Below, piece by piece: positions 8,460-15,436 of a stretch of 17,244 bases of DNA. The notes below the pieces were generated by a model, which was not told where the DNA came from, made no database searches, and saw only the letters and a program-made list of their open reading frames with translations. The first letter of the stretch is position 1; each line of letters begins with the position of its first letter. Location: positions 1-17,244 of the forward strand of contig CAKPXR010000029.1 of assembly GCA_934202215.1 (NCBI GenBank). Direction: 5' to 3'. This DNA is from an uncultured Veillonella sp. (GTDB lineage: Bacteria > Bacillota > Negativicutes > Veillonellales > Veillonellaceae). Made by a program: the position numbers and the translations under genes.

Positions 8460-9440
8460 ATGAAATCCATTAGAACACAAGATGCCGTAGGACATGCATT
8501 AATTCATGATTTAGTGCGTATTGTTATCGGCGAGGTGAAAGATACGCCATTTCGACGTGGTCATGTTATTACAGAAGAGGACATTCCTAAACTATTGGAC
8601 CTTGGTAAAGAGCATATCTTTGTGATGGAACCTGAAGATGAAGGATTCTTACATGAAGAGGATGTAGCGCGCGCTTTATATAATATGGCGAGCGGCGAAA
8701 ATATGCATGATGGCCCTATGGCACAAGGTAAAATCGAAGCCATTGCGGATGTAGATGGTTTATTCAAGGTTGATGTAGATCGCTTACATGCTATCAATAG
8801 TATTGGTGAGCTTACGATTGTTACAAGATTTAATAATACACCTGTGAAAGCTGGCGACAAATTGGCGGGTATGCGTTGTATTCCATTGCTATTAGAAGAA
8901 CAGCAAGTAGAGGATGCTAAGAAAATTGCTAATGACAAGCCTTTACTCAATGTAAAACCATTCGTACGCAAAACGATAGGCATTGTTACTACAGGCTCCG
9001 AAGTATTCGAAGGTCGTATTAAAGATGCTTTTACCCCAATCATTGAAGAACGTTGTGCAGAGTTTGGCGTGAAAAAGGTAGCTCATGAAATCGTAACGGA
9101 TAATACGGATGATATCGTGGAGGCTATCGATAAGGTAAAACAAGCTGGTGCAGATATTATTTTCTGTACAGGCGGTATGAGTGTTGACCCAGACGATTTA
9201 ACACCAGGAGCGATTAAACGTTATGCAGAACGTGTAGTAACCTATGGCTTGCCTGTATTGCCAGGTTCCATGGTTTGTATTGCATACTGTGCAGATGGTA
9301 CGCCAATCCTCGGCGTTCCAGGCGGCGTGTTATTCAGCAAACCGACTGCCTTTGATGAAATCTTGCCACGCCTTGTAGCAAACGATGAAATCACAAAAGA
9401 GGATTGTATTCGCATGGGCCATGGTGGTTTCTTGGGATAA
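8460..9440 (+). CDS. Molybdopterin-binding protein (MoeA/MogA-like MoCF domain)
   Basis: This 326-residue protein has a C-terminal MoCF_biosynth (MogA/MoaB/MoeA-type) domain from about 172 to 308. The evidence is IGIVTTGSEVFEGRI, then FCTGGMSVDPDDLTP (about 235-249, the molybdopterin-phosphate-binding TGG...D.TP pattern), then LGVPGGVLFSKPTAFDEILP. The N-terminal 165 residues resemble the front of MoeA-like proteins (RTQDAVGHALIHDLVR) but are shorter than full MoeA. A role in molybdenum or tungsten cofactor assembly or sensing is likely by family. The exact step, such as adenylation or metal insertion, cannot be fixed. AAAGGGAAA precedes the ATG. No other cofactor genes or molybdoenzymes are in the window. 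Confidence 0.85.
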   Translation: MKSIRTQDAVGHALIHDLVRIVIGEVKDTPFRRGHVITEEDIPKLLDLGKEHIFVMEPEDEGFLHEEDVARALYNMASGENMHDGPMAQGKIEAIADVDGLFKVDVDRLHAINSIGELTIVTRFNNTPVKAGDKLAGMRCIPLLLEEQQVEDAKKIANDKPLLNVKPFVRKTIGIVTTGSEVFEGRIKDAFTPIIEERCAEFGVKKVAHEIVTDNTDDIVEAIDKVKQAGADIIFCTGGMSVDPDDLTPGAIKRYAERVVTYGLPVLPGSMVCIAYCADGTPILGVPGGVLFSKPTAFDEILPRLVANDEITKEDCIRMGHGGFLG

Positions 9441-9482
9441 TTCTTTTATGGAACATCTAAAAACTGTATAAGTCTATACAAA

Positions 9483-9506
9483 AAGCGGGTAGATATCTAC
9501 CCGCTT
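9483..9506. terminator. Palindromic terminator between the MoCF gene and the convergent operon
   Basis: A perfect 24-base palindrome has half-site AAGCGGGTAGAT. Read on the minus strand it is followed by TTTTT, ideal for ending the operon that finishes at 9530. On the plus strand the trailing tract (AATTTG) is weaker but still usable for the gene ending at 9440. Confidence 0.88.
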
Positions 9507-9529
9507 AATTTGTTCGTGTAATTATTTTG

Positions 9530-9760
9530 TTAAAATGATTTTTTCCCTAGTGTAGGGTGGCTACAACGTTTTAGAGTTAATGTATCAATCATGTGGACTG
9601 CTTCGTCTAATGTGATATCTTCACGCTTGGTAGGCGTTTCAAGAACTGCTAACGGATGGTCGGTGCCTACCTCACCAGAAGGCAAGTAAATATATTCTTG
9701 GTTGATAGTATCACCAAAAATATAACCTGCTTGTAAATGCTCTTTATGAATGCGACTCAT
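9530..9760 (-). CDS. Small hypothetical protein, 76 residues
   Basis: I do not recognise this protein. It is soluble in character, with no signal peptide or membrane helix. It contains an aromatic stretch (QEYIYLPSGEVGTDHP) and an acidic helix-like C-terminal half, with a single Cys. It is probably a real gene: AAGGAG stands seven bases before its ATG, and it begins 9 bases after the stop of the metallophosphoesterase. A strong terminator follows it, so it is the last gene of the minus-strand operon. Confidence 0.75.
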   Translation of the reverse strand: MSRIHKEHLQAGYIFGDTINQEYIYLPSGEVGTDHPLAVLETPTKREDITLDEAVHMIDTLTLKRCSHPTLGKKSF

Positions 9761-9769
9761 AGTCTCTCC

Positions 9770-10588
9770 TTACATAATTTCTTTTAGTCTAAAGTCTAGA
9801 TAGTCTGCAGATACTAGCTCTAATTTTGTGGAACCAAACTCCTTTGGAATACGCTTAAAGGAATTTTGATCATGTAAATGGCCAAAGATGCACATATGTA
9901 CATTGTATTTCTCCATGAGAACCGTAAAGCCAGATGGGGCATTAGATTCGTTAAATGGAGGATAGTGTAACAATAAGATTTTTGTTACCGGTATGTTATT
10001 TATATCTATATCTATAGTTGGTAGATTGTTTTTATTAGGAACCGTAGTATCCACGTTAGTTCCTATTTTTAATGTTTCTACCAATGTTTTAACGGCTTTA
10101 TCCATTTCTTGTAATGCTGCTTCGGTACGCATGAGTTCCCTGTCGTAAATAGACTGGTCTGTTTCGGGTGTAAAATGGGAGTCTCCTGGACATAAATAGG
10201 CTCGAGTCCCACCAAAGGCAATAATGCGCGGGCCTTCTTCTGTTTGAATGAGCTGTGCTGTACCATGGCCTTGTAAAAAGGTGATAGCATCGCCCATGAG
10301 GTTGCGCATCTTGTTGGCGGAAGCCCACCAGTAGTCGTGGTTGCCGCGAATCATATATTTTTGGCCCGGCATGGACGCAATTTCTTGTAAATCGCAAGCC
10401 GCTTCATCGAGGCGGAGTGCCCAACTCATGTCACCTACGAGAAAGACTATATCTTCGTCTGTTACACGGGCCGTCCAATCTTCTTTGATACGAGCCCAGT
10501 GATTATCCCAATGGGGACCAAAAATATCCATCGGCTTTGTGGGAGGATTGCCAGATAGATGGAGATCGCCGATGGCAAATACTTTCAT
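9770..10588 (-). CDS. Metallophosphoesterase (predicted cytosolic phosphohydrolase, COG1768-like)
   Basis: This 272-residue calcineurin-like phosphoesterase has the full set of metal ligands: GDLH (7-10), VGDM with Asp53, RGNHDYWW (81-88), LLHYPP, and IFGHLHD near the C terminus. These place two metal ions for phosphoester hydrolysis, but the substrate is unknown. There is no signal peptide or membrane helix, so it is cytosolic. It resembles the short stand-alone phosphohydrolases of COG1768 rather than nucleases such as SbcD. AAAGGA precedes the ATG. It lies 30 bases after the DUF4931 gene and 9 bases before the 76-residue gene, in one operon. Confidence 0.9.
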   Translation of the reverse strand: MKVFAIGDLHLSGNPPTKPMDIFGPHWDNHWARIKEDWTARVTDEDIVFLVGDMSWALRLDEAACDLQEIASMPGQKYMIRGNHDYWWASANKMRNLMGDAITFLQGHGTAQLIQTEEGPRIIAFGGTRAYLCPGDSHFTPETDQSIYDRELMRTEAALQEMDKAVKTLVETLKIGTNVDTTVPNKNNLPTIDIDINNIPVTKILLLHYPPFNESNAPSGFTVLMEKYNVHMCIFGHLHDQNSFKRIPKEFGSTKLELVSADYLDFRLKEIM

Positions 10589-10618
10589 AAAAATCCTTTC
10601 GAATATGTATAATCAAAA

Positions 10619-11395
10619 CTATTTAGAAGCACGGAAGTACGGTGCAATATCTTGACTGATTTTTGCAGCGCGTTCCTCGTCGCATGTTTGAGGAATTTTG
10701 TAACCCACATAGAGTGGTGTTGTTACATAACGGGCTACTACTTTAATATAATCGTATCCGTCCTCAAGATTATATATAAAATAGTTATAGGATTGGCTAT
10801 AATTAGCGATACTGCGCAATACATAGCGTAATACTTGTTGTAAACGTAATGCTACGGAGCGAACAGGTGCATCTGGTTTAAAGCGTATATTGTACTCGAA
10901 GAAGCCAATTATGGGCTGTGTAGACAAGGTAATGCGTACATCTTGATCCTCGTGTAAGAGCCAGCCTTCCATATTTTGAGCCGTAATATCTTCGTGGTAA
11001 TCGTAATCTTCAAGGCCTATGATTTGGCTATGCGGATGGCGAATAGATCCGCCAGACATGTATCCATGATTTTTAAAGAAGAGTACAGATTTAAACTCTT
11101 TACGTTGACAAGTTTCGCGCCATTTATCAAGACCGAATTGGAGAATGCGAGCCGCTTCGTCAGGTGGTAATGTAGAAAACTCACCTTCGTCCGTTTCTGT
11201 TTCGATGATGACCGTTGGCCATGTTTTATCTAATACAGGATATTTGTTCATGAGCCAAATAATATGACCAGATGTATCTAGGATATCCTTTAACTTAGAA
11301 CGATCACAGAAGGGGCAGCGCACTTCTTCATTGCGAATATTAACAGGCTTAGTACGCCCTAGTGCGATGTTAAATCGTAGTGGTTTATTCATCAT
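10619..11395 (-). CDS. GalT/HIT-like DUF4931 protein (putative nucleotidyl transferase or hydrolase)
   Basis: This 258-residue protein resembles galactose-1-phosphate uridylyltransferase. A CPFC pair (27-30) could bind zinc. The stretch FFKNHGYMSGGSIRHPHSQI carries the GalT-type active-site HPHxQ (120-124), where the second His would form the covalent nucleotidyl intermediate. It is shorter than true GalT (about 350 residues), no galactose genes are nearby, and so the uridylyltransferase reaction should not be assumed. Two adjacent ATG codons are possible starts. AAGGAGG lies 3 bases from the first (11395) and 6 from the second (11392), so the second may be the one used. It is the first gene of the minus-strand operon. 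Confidence 0.85.
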   Translation of the reverse strand: MMNKPLRFNIALGRTKPVNIRNEEVRCPFCDRSKLKDILDTSGHIIWLMNKYPVLDKTWPTVIIETETDEGEFSTLPPDEAARILQFGLDKWRETCQRKEFKSVLFFKNHGYMSGGSIRHPHSQIIGLEDYDYHEDITAQNMEGWLLHEDQDVRITLSTQPIIGFFEYNIRFKPDAPVRSVALRLQQVLRYVLRSIANYSQSYNYFIYNLEDGYDYIKVVARYVTTPLYVGYKIPQTCDEERAAKISQDIAPYFRASK

Positions 11396-11430
11396 GTGCC
11401 TCCTTCCTTGTAAGAAAATCTATATTCTTA

Positions 11431-11475
11431 ATCATACCATAATTAGCCCATTCGTACATGAAATAATGGTATAAT
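11431..11475. promoter_or_regulatory. Divergent extended -10 promoters for the two operons
   Basis: On the plus strand TGGTATAAT (-10 hexamer at 11470-11475) is a perfect extended -10 for the Nudix-mutY operon. On the minus strand TGGTATGAT (hexamer complement of 11431-11436) is a near-perfect extended -10 for the DUF4931 operon. The two form an inverted repeat (ATACCAT ... ATGGTAT). Neither has a good -35 box, as expected for extended -10 promoters. Confidence 0.7.
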
Positions 11476-11509
11476 AATAAGGTATTATTTTAACGATAAA
11501 GGAGGCCCT

Positions 11510-12031
11510 ATGAAACCGACGACACTTGTATTTCCTATTGATGAACAAAATCGTATATTGCTAGGTCGTAAAAAACGCGGCTTCGGGGCTGATAAATATA
11601 ATGGATTTGGTGGTAAACTCGAGGCTGGTGAAAGCTTCCGAGACTGTGCTATTCGCGAGTTGTTTGAGGAATCTGGCCTTCATGGCCGCCCAGAAGATTT
11701 AGAATGTGTAGCAGCTTTTGATTTTCAATTTCCCTTTGATGAAAGATTGACGCATGTAGGTTATGTGTATTTTTTGCGTACTTTCACAGGCAGTTTAGAG
11801 GAAACCGACGAAATGGAGCCCCATTGGCTGACAGTAGAGGAAATTCCCTACGAGCACATGTGGGATGGTGACCGCCAATGGTTGCCGATGCTGCTAGAAG
11901 GTAAGAAATTAAAAGGACCTATCGTGTTTGGCCGAGACAATAGCACGGTAGATAAAATGGATATGACCACCGTCGATACCGTTCTTGAAAGTGAACACTT
12001 GGCGCGCATTGATCTATATATTAATGGTTAA
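11510..12031 (+). CDS. MTH1-like Nudix hydrolase (oxidised purine nucleoside triphosphatase)
   Basis: This 173-residue protein has a perfect Nudix box: G35-x5-E41-x7-R49 E50 L51 F52 E53 E54 S55 G56 L57. The lead-in NGFGGK (31-36) and the later MWDGDRQWLPMLLEGKKLKG (117-136) closely match human MTH1/NUDT1 rather than classic E. coli MutT. The family cleaves 8-oxo-dGTP, 2-OH-dATP and related nucleotides to monophosphates, so damaged bases are not incorporated. Relative to MTH1, the first of the two base-recognising Asp residues appears to be Gly120 while the second is kept (Asp121), so substrate preference may differ. AAAGGAGG precedes the ATG. MutY follows 8 bases later, supporting the GO-repair role. 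Confidence 0.92.
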   Translation: MKPTTLVFPIDEQNRILLGRKKRGFGADKYNGFGGKLEAGESFRDCAIRELFEESGLHGRPEDLECVAAFDFQFPFDERLTHVGYVYFLRTFTGSLEETDEMEPHWLTVEEIPYEHMWDGDRQWLPMLLEGKKLKGPIVFGRDNSTVDKMDMTTVDTVLESEHLARIDLYING

Positions 12032-12039
12032 GAGGTAAT

Positions 12040-13137
12040 ATGACTGATAAAAAGAGCCCCAAGTGGGTGCCACAGCTATTAGCGTGGTATGATGTGAATA
12101 AGCGGGATTTGCCGTGGCGCGATTGTGGAGACCCTTATAAGGTTTGGGTTTCTGAGGTGATGAGCCAACAAACACGCATTGAGGCGATGAAGCCCTATTA
12201 TGATAACTGGATGCGTCTATTCCCAACCTTAGAGGACTTGGCAAAGGCGTCTGAAGATGAGGTAGTTCACGCTTGGCAAGGGCTTGGCTATTATAGCCGG
12301 GCTCGTAACTTGCGCCTTGGCGTAAAGGATGTCGTGGAAAATTATGGCGGTATCGTGCCTCATGACCGCAAGACTATGGAGTCCTTGAAGGGCGTAGGTT
12401 CGTATACGGCTGGGGCTGTACTATCTATGGCGTACAACGAACCAGAGGTGGCTGTAGATGGCAATGTACTTCGCATTTATGCTCGTTTATATCGCATCTT
12501 TGATGATATTTTGCGTACTAAAGGTAAGAAAGCCATAACTGCTATCGTAGAGGAAACATTGCCTCATGATCGACCTGGCGACTTTAACCAAGCCTTGATG
12601 GACTTTGGGTCTGCCGTGTGCATTCCAAAAACTCCACGCTGTGGAGAATGTCCTATTGTAAACATGTGCGAAGCATACCAATATAAAGATACTGACAAAC
12701 TACCTGTGCGCATAAAGAAAACAAAGGTAGTAGAGGTTCCTCTATTTGTGGGTATCTTGCAATACGAAGATTATTATCTATTGCACAAACGTCCTAATCG
12801 TGGACTGTTACGGTCCATGTGGGAATTTCCTTCTGTGGAAATGGTATCTGCCTTTGATGAAGGGGAACAAGGCCTTGAGGCATTAATTAAGGACCTAGGT
12901 TTTGAACTATCTTTACAACCAGTATTAGTGAAAGAAATAACACATATTTTCTCTCATCGAAAATGGTTCATGAAAGCATTCCGCGGTGATTTAACGTACG
13001 TAGGCGATGCTAAGAATATAACGATTGGAGCTATCCAAAAGCAATTGCCGAAGGATTGGATGCTCATCAAGCGCGATGAGTTTGCCGATTATGCTTGGGC
13101 AGGTCCTCATGGTAAATTGACGGAGATTGCAAAATAA
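12040..13137 (+). CDS. mutY: A/G-specific adenine glycosylase MutY
   Basis: This 365-residue MutY removes adenine mispaired with 8-oxoguanine. Seen in order are WVSEVMSQQTRI with catalytic Glu39, the helix-hairpin-helix LKGVGSYTAGAV (116-127), VDGNVLRIYAR with catalytic Asp140, and the iron-sulfur ligands C194-x6-C201-x2-C204-x5-C210. The C-terminal Nudix-like 8-oxoG-recognition domain carries the FSH loop (304-306, THIFSHRKW). All key residues are intact. Ser42 replaces the Leu common in SEVMLQQT. The start has AGAGG upstream, 8 bases after the Nudix gene stop. Together the two genes make the nucleotide-pool and base-excision arms of the GO system. Confidence 0.97.
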   Translation: MTDKKSPKWVPQLLAWYDVNKRDLPWRDCGDPYKVWVSEVMSQQTRIEAMKPYYDNWMRLFPTLEDLAKASEDEVVHAWQGLGYYSRARNLRLGVKDVVENYGGIVPHDRKTMESLKGVGSYTAGAVLSMAYNEPEVAVDGNVLRIYARLYRIFDDILRTKGKKAITAIVEETLPHDRPGDFNQALMDFGSAVCIPKTPRCGECPIVNMCEAYQYKDTDKLPVRIKKTKVVEVPLFVGILQYEDYYLLHKRPNRGLLRSMWEFPSVEMVSAFDEGEQGLEALIKDLGFELSLQPVLVKEITHIFSHRKWFMKAFRGDLTYVGDAKNITIGAIQKQLPKDWMLIKRDEFADYAWAGPHGKLTEIAK

Positions 13138-13153
13138 TTTGTAGGAGCAATGA

Positions 13154-14335
13154 ATGAGAATTCTATTTAATATCATTTTGTCTACCATCCTCGTAATAGG
13201 ATTGGTAGGATTTTGGGCTCTATTCCTCAACTTGTGGAAGCCTAAAAAGAAATGGTCTGCTTGGGTGGGCTATTTAATCATTATCGGTGCATGGTTCGTT
13301 GCTATCCGATACTATATACTAAATCAAGTGGATCTATATGGAACGATGTATTATCCGTTGATGAATATGTTCCGTACTGAAAGCTACGGTTTTCTCTTTG
13401 GCTTATTCTTGGCTATTCCTGTATTCATCGTTCTCAGCTTGTTATACTGGGCGGTTAATAAGATTTGGAGCAAAACGCCGGAGGAAAATAGAACAGGTCG
13501 TCGTGCCTTCTTTAGAACGGCCGCCACAGTGGTGCCGTTAGCAACAATCGGTGGCTCTAGTTATGCAGCCTATGTAGGGCAACATGAGATTGAGGTCACT
13601 CATGAAAGCTTTGGGTATACGAACTTACCACCTGGCTTAAAGGACTATAAAATCGTCCAACTCAGTGATATCCACGTTGGCCCAAGTATCGATTTAGATG
13701 ACCTTGATGAAATTTTAAAGCTAGCCCTTGTAGAGAAGCCTAATCGCGTTGTCATCACTGGTGACTTAATCGATAAAATCGCTTGGTTACCACAAGTCTG
13801 TGAAAGATTAACAACCTTTGCAAGGCAAATTCCGGACGGTGTTGATTTCATCTTGGGCAATCATGAGTACCATCACGACGTAAATAAGGTATTAGACGAA
13901 TTGAAACACAACACACCGATGAATATTCTTGTGAATAGCAATATTCAAATTATGGGTGGTAAGCAACCTGTATACATTGCTGGTGTTGCGTATGACAATG
14001 ATCGAGAAAAAGAAAAACGTGAAGCTATGATCGATAAGGCTTTATCTGGTATTCCGGACTATGCCTTTGTTATCCTATTGGCCCATCACCCTGAATTCTT
14101 TGAAGAAGCCATTGAACGTAAGATTCCGTTGACCCTCTCTGGTCACACTCACGGTGGTCAAATTGTCTTTATGGGCATGCCGTTAGTACCAACAGGCACA
14201 CCATATACAAAAGGTCGCTATGTAGAAGAACAAAGCGTGTGTTATGTTAATAACGGTTCAGGACACTGGTTCCCAATCCGTATCAACTGCCCACGAGAAA
14301 TTACAGTCATTACATTCTTTGACGGAATAGCTTAG
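13154..14335 (+). CDS. Membrane-anchored YkuE-like metallophosphoesterase with Tat-like motif
   Basis: This 393-residue protein has three N-terminal membrane helices (about 4-26, 37-54 and 78-101). A short basic linker with GRRAFFR (115-121) follows, then a hydrophobic segment (about 122-141) and a calcineurin-like phosphoesterase domain. Metal ligands are SDIH (171-174), TGDL with Asp204, GNHE (235-238), AHH (310-312) and GHTHGG (330-335). It is related to YkuE/YaeI-type enzymes; Bacillus YkuE is a Tat-exported cell-wall-associated enzyme. The positive-inside pattern (KPKKK after helix 1, basic residues around GRR) predicts N-out topology, with the catalytic domain outside the cell. The substrate is unknown and may be an envelope lipid or phosphoester. 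AGGAG lies six bases before the ATG, 16 bases after mutY. Confidence 0.88.
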   Translation: MRILFNIILSTILVIGLVGFWALFLNLWKPKKKWSAWVGYLIIIGAWFVAIRYYILNQVDLYGTMYYPLMNMFRTESYGFLFGLFLAIPVFIVLSLLYWAVNKIWSKTPEENRTGRRAFFRTAATVVPLATIGGSSYAAYVGQHEIEVTHESFGYTNLPPGLKDYKIVQLSDIHVGPSIDLDDLDEILKLALVEKPNRVVITGDLIDKIAWLPQVCERLTTFARQIPDGVDFILGNHEYHHDVNKVLDELKHNTPMNILVNSNIQIMGGKQPVYIAGVAYDNDREKEKREAMIDKALSGIPDYAFVILLAHHPEFFEEAIERKIPLTLSGHTHGGQIVFMGMPLVPTGTPYTKGRYVEEQSVCYVNNGSGHWFPIRINCPREITVITFFDGIA

Positions 14336-14343
14336 AAGTAAAG

Positions 14344-14374
14344 GTGAGTTCCTTAGAATAAAAGGTAAGCTCAC
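14344..14374 (+). other. Imperfect hairpin upstream of the first small membrane protein gene
   Basis: GTGAG (14344-14348) pairs with CTCAC (14370-14374), and CCTT (14351-14354) pairs with AAGG (14362-14365). No T run follows, so it is not a convincing terminator. Transcription from the mutY operon could read on into the gene at 14390, ending at the strong terminator at 14712-14750. Confidence 0.35.
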
Positions 14375-14389
14375 TAAAAGGATACAATC

Positions 14390-14692
14390 ATGTATAATAC
14401 ATCCTTTATCCATAAAATCCTTATATGTATTATTGTGCTTATGCTATTTGATATCTCTCTAATCTATGATATGACTGCGAACATATATAAGGGATATCTT
14501 AAAATAGCAATACTAGTGGCAATTGGATGCCATTTAGATATATACCTAGAATTCAGTAAACAAGAAGTACTCATAATACAGGCATTCAAGAATGATACAT
14601 TTAACGAGACCTATGAACTATTAAGTACGAAACAGATGGTTTTTATCATATCCTTGATCCTGGTAATGACTATAAAACTTGTGATATATTAG
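14390..14692 (+). CDS. Small membrane protein, 100 residues (paralogue 1)
   Basis: The family is not recognised. It has three likely membrane helices (about 8-28, 36-54 and 82-99) separated by a short loop and by a polar stretch containing KQEVLIIQAFKNDTFNE. It is the paralogue of the 100-residue protein at 14846-15148. The two align without gaps over their full length at about 38% identity by my hand count, sharing the LIIQAFK/LLIQAFK motif, the DIxLI in helix 1 and an IKL..Y C terminus. AAAGGA lies about seven bases before the ATG. It sits 54 bases after the phosphoesterase gene with no clear terminator between. Its base composition is much more AT-rich than the upstream genes. Confidence 0.7.
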   Translation: MYNTSFIHKILICIIVLMLFDISLIYDMTANIYKGYLKIAILVAIGCHLDIYLEFSKQEVLIIQAFKNDTFNETYELLSTKQMVFIISLILVMTIKLVIY

Positions 14693-14711
14693 AAAAACAT
14701 AGGTTACAAAT

Positions 14712-14750
14712 AAAAAGAGGCATTGTATTTTAGATACAATGCCTCTTTTT
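14712..14750 (+). terminator. Strong intrinsic terminator after small membrane gene 1
   Basis: A 17-bp perfect stem (left arm AAAAAGAGGCATTGTAT) has a 5-base loop and ends in TTTTT. It is the first convincing plus-strand terminator downstream of the Nudix-mutY-phosphoesterase genes, so it probably ends that transcript. Confidence 0.93.
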
Positions 14751-14772
14751 ATTATATGAACTTATATAATAA

Positions 14773-14809
14773 TTGTGATATATTAGAGTTAAAATTTTTA
14801 GTTGTGTTG
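14773..14809 (+). repeat. Vestigial 3' end of a third copy of the small membrane gene unit
   Basis: TTGTGATATATTAGA at 14773-14787 is identical to the last codons and stop of paralogue 1 (14679-14693). The following stretch 14781-14809 matches the bases spanning the stop of paralogue 2 (15143-15170) at 25 positions, with three mismatches and one single-base gap, ending in TTGTGTTG. So the end of the gene plus its 3' flank recurs here with no gene body attached. The simplest reading is a deleted or recombined extra copy. Confidence 0.6.
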
Positions 14810-14845
14810 ATTAATAGAGCAGAGTTAATTTGTAGGTGTAGATTA

Positions 14846-15148
14846 ATGTATAGTAAATTTTTTATCTATAGAGTTATTATATGTACTATTCCAATTATTC
14901 TTATGGATATAGCTCTTATCTGCTCAATGATAACTGGTGGATACGAAGGAAATCTAAAAGCAACAATACTAGCGGTGATAGTATTGCACATAGTTTTATA
15001 TATATTAAGTCGTAAACAAGTAAAGTTATTAATACAAGCATTTAAGCAAAATGGGTTTAAAGAGATTAATAATATATTCAATATGGAGTATGTTTTTCTA
15101 ATCCTATTTTTTATAGTATTAATAGCTATAAAACTTATGAGATATTAG
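14846..15148 (+). CDS. Small membrane protein, 100 residues (paralogue 2)
   Basis: The family is not recognised. I chose ATG 14846 over an upstream in-frame ATG (14723) because it makes the protein exactly as long as its paralogue at 14390, with a co-linear alignment beginning at residue 1. The 14723 start also lies inside the terminator, and GTAGGTG stands upstream of 14846. Three likely helices lie at about 6-27, 36-54 and 82-98, with the shared motif LLIQAFK and C-terminal IKLMRY. No clear promoter was found. The gene lies in a run of AT-rich small membrane genes and may be co-transcribed with the 64-residue gene downstream. Confidence 0.65.
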   Translation: MYSKFFIYRVIICTIPIILMDIALICSMITGGYEGNLKATILAVIVLHIVLYILSRKQVKLLIQAFKQNGFKEINNIFNMEYVFLILFFIVLIAIKLMRY

Positions 15149-15203
15149 AGCTAAAGTTTTAATTGTGTTGTGAAATTATAGATTTTATGATGGGAGCAGT
15201 AAT

Positions 15204-15398
15204 GTGAAAAGTATTTTTAAGTTTATCTTTTATAGTATTATAATCGTAGCTATTATATTTCCTATAGTTCAGATTTTATATCGCCTTTTAAATGGTATTC
15301 CAGTTGATGCGCTACTAAGTTCATTACCATATGTATACTTAGGGATAGGAATGTTTTATGTTTTAGGTTCTCTTATCATTAAATACGTGATGAAGTGA
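15204..15398 (+). CDS. Very small two-helix membrane protein, 64 residues
   Basis: The family is not recognised. It begins at GTG 15204, with GGGAG seven bases upstream. An overlapping ATG at 15202 is out of frame and hits a stop at once. It has two hydrophobic helices (about 5-27 and 39-61) joined by a short loop (NGIPVDALLSS), with lysines at both ends. Size and form fit small immunity-like, toxin-like or accessory membrane proteins, but nothing in it identifies a function. Confidence 0.55.
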   Translation: MKSIFKFIFYSIIIVAIIFPIVQILYRLLNGIPVDALLSSLPYVYLGIGMFYVLGSLIIKYVMK

Positions 15399-15436
15399 TA
15401 AATAGTTAGGCCGTGAAGGCAAATAGAGAGGATATC

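Noticed and set aside
8561..9043. 160-codon antisense frame inside the molybdopterin-binding protein gene
   Set aside because: It is a shadow of a well-supported gene: Ser-rich low-quality protein with no ribosome site or family motif.
14344..14374. Terminator for the mutY operon directly after the phosphoesterase gene
   Set aside because: The hairpin is imperfect and lacks a T run; the first convincing terminator is at 14712-14750.
14723..14845. Upstream 41-codon extension of the second small membrane protein
   Set aside because: It begins within a terminator stem, passes through repeat remnant sequence, and the paralogue alignment starts at 14846.
15163..15191. Promoter-like TTGTGT and TATGAT with 17-base spacing before the 64-residue gene
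   Set aside because: Transcription would start only about six bases before the GTG, downstream of the ribosome site, so it is unlikely to be the promoter used.
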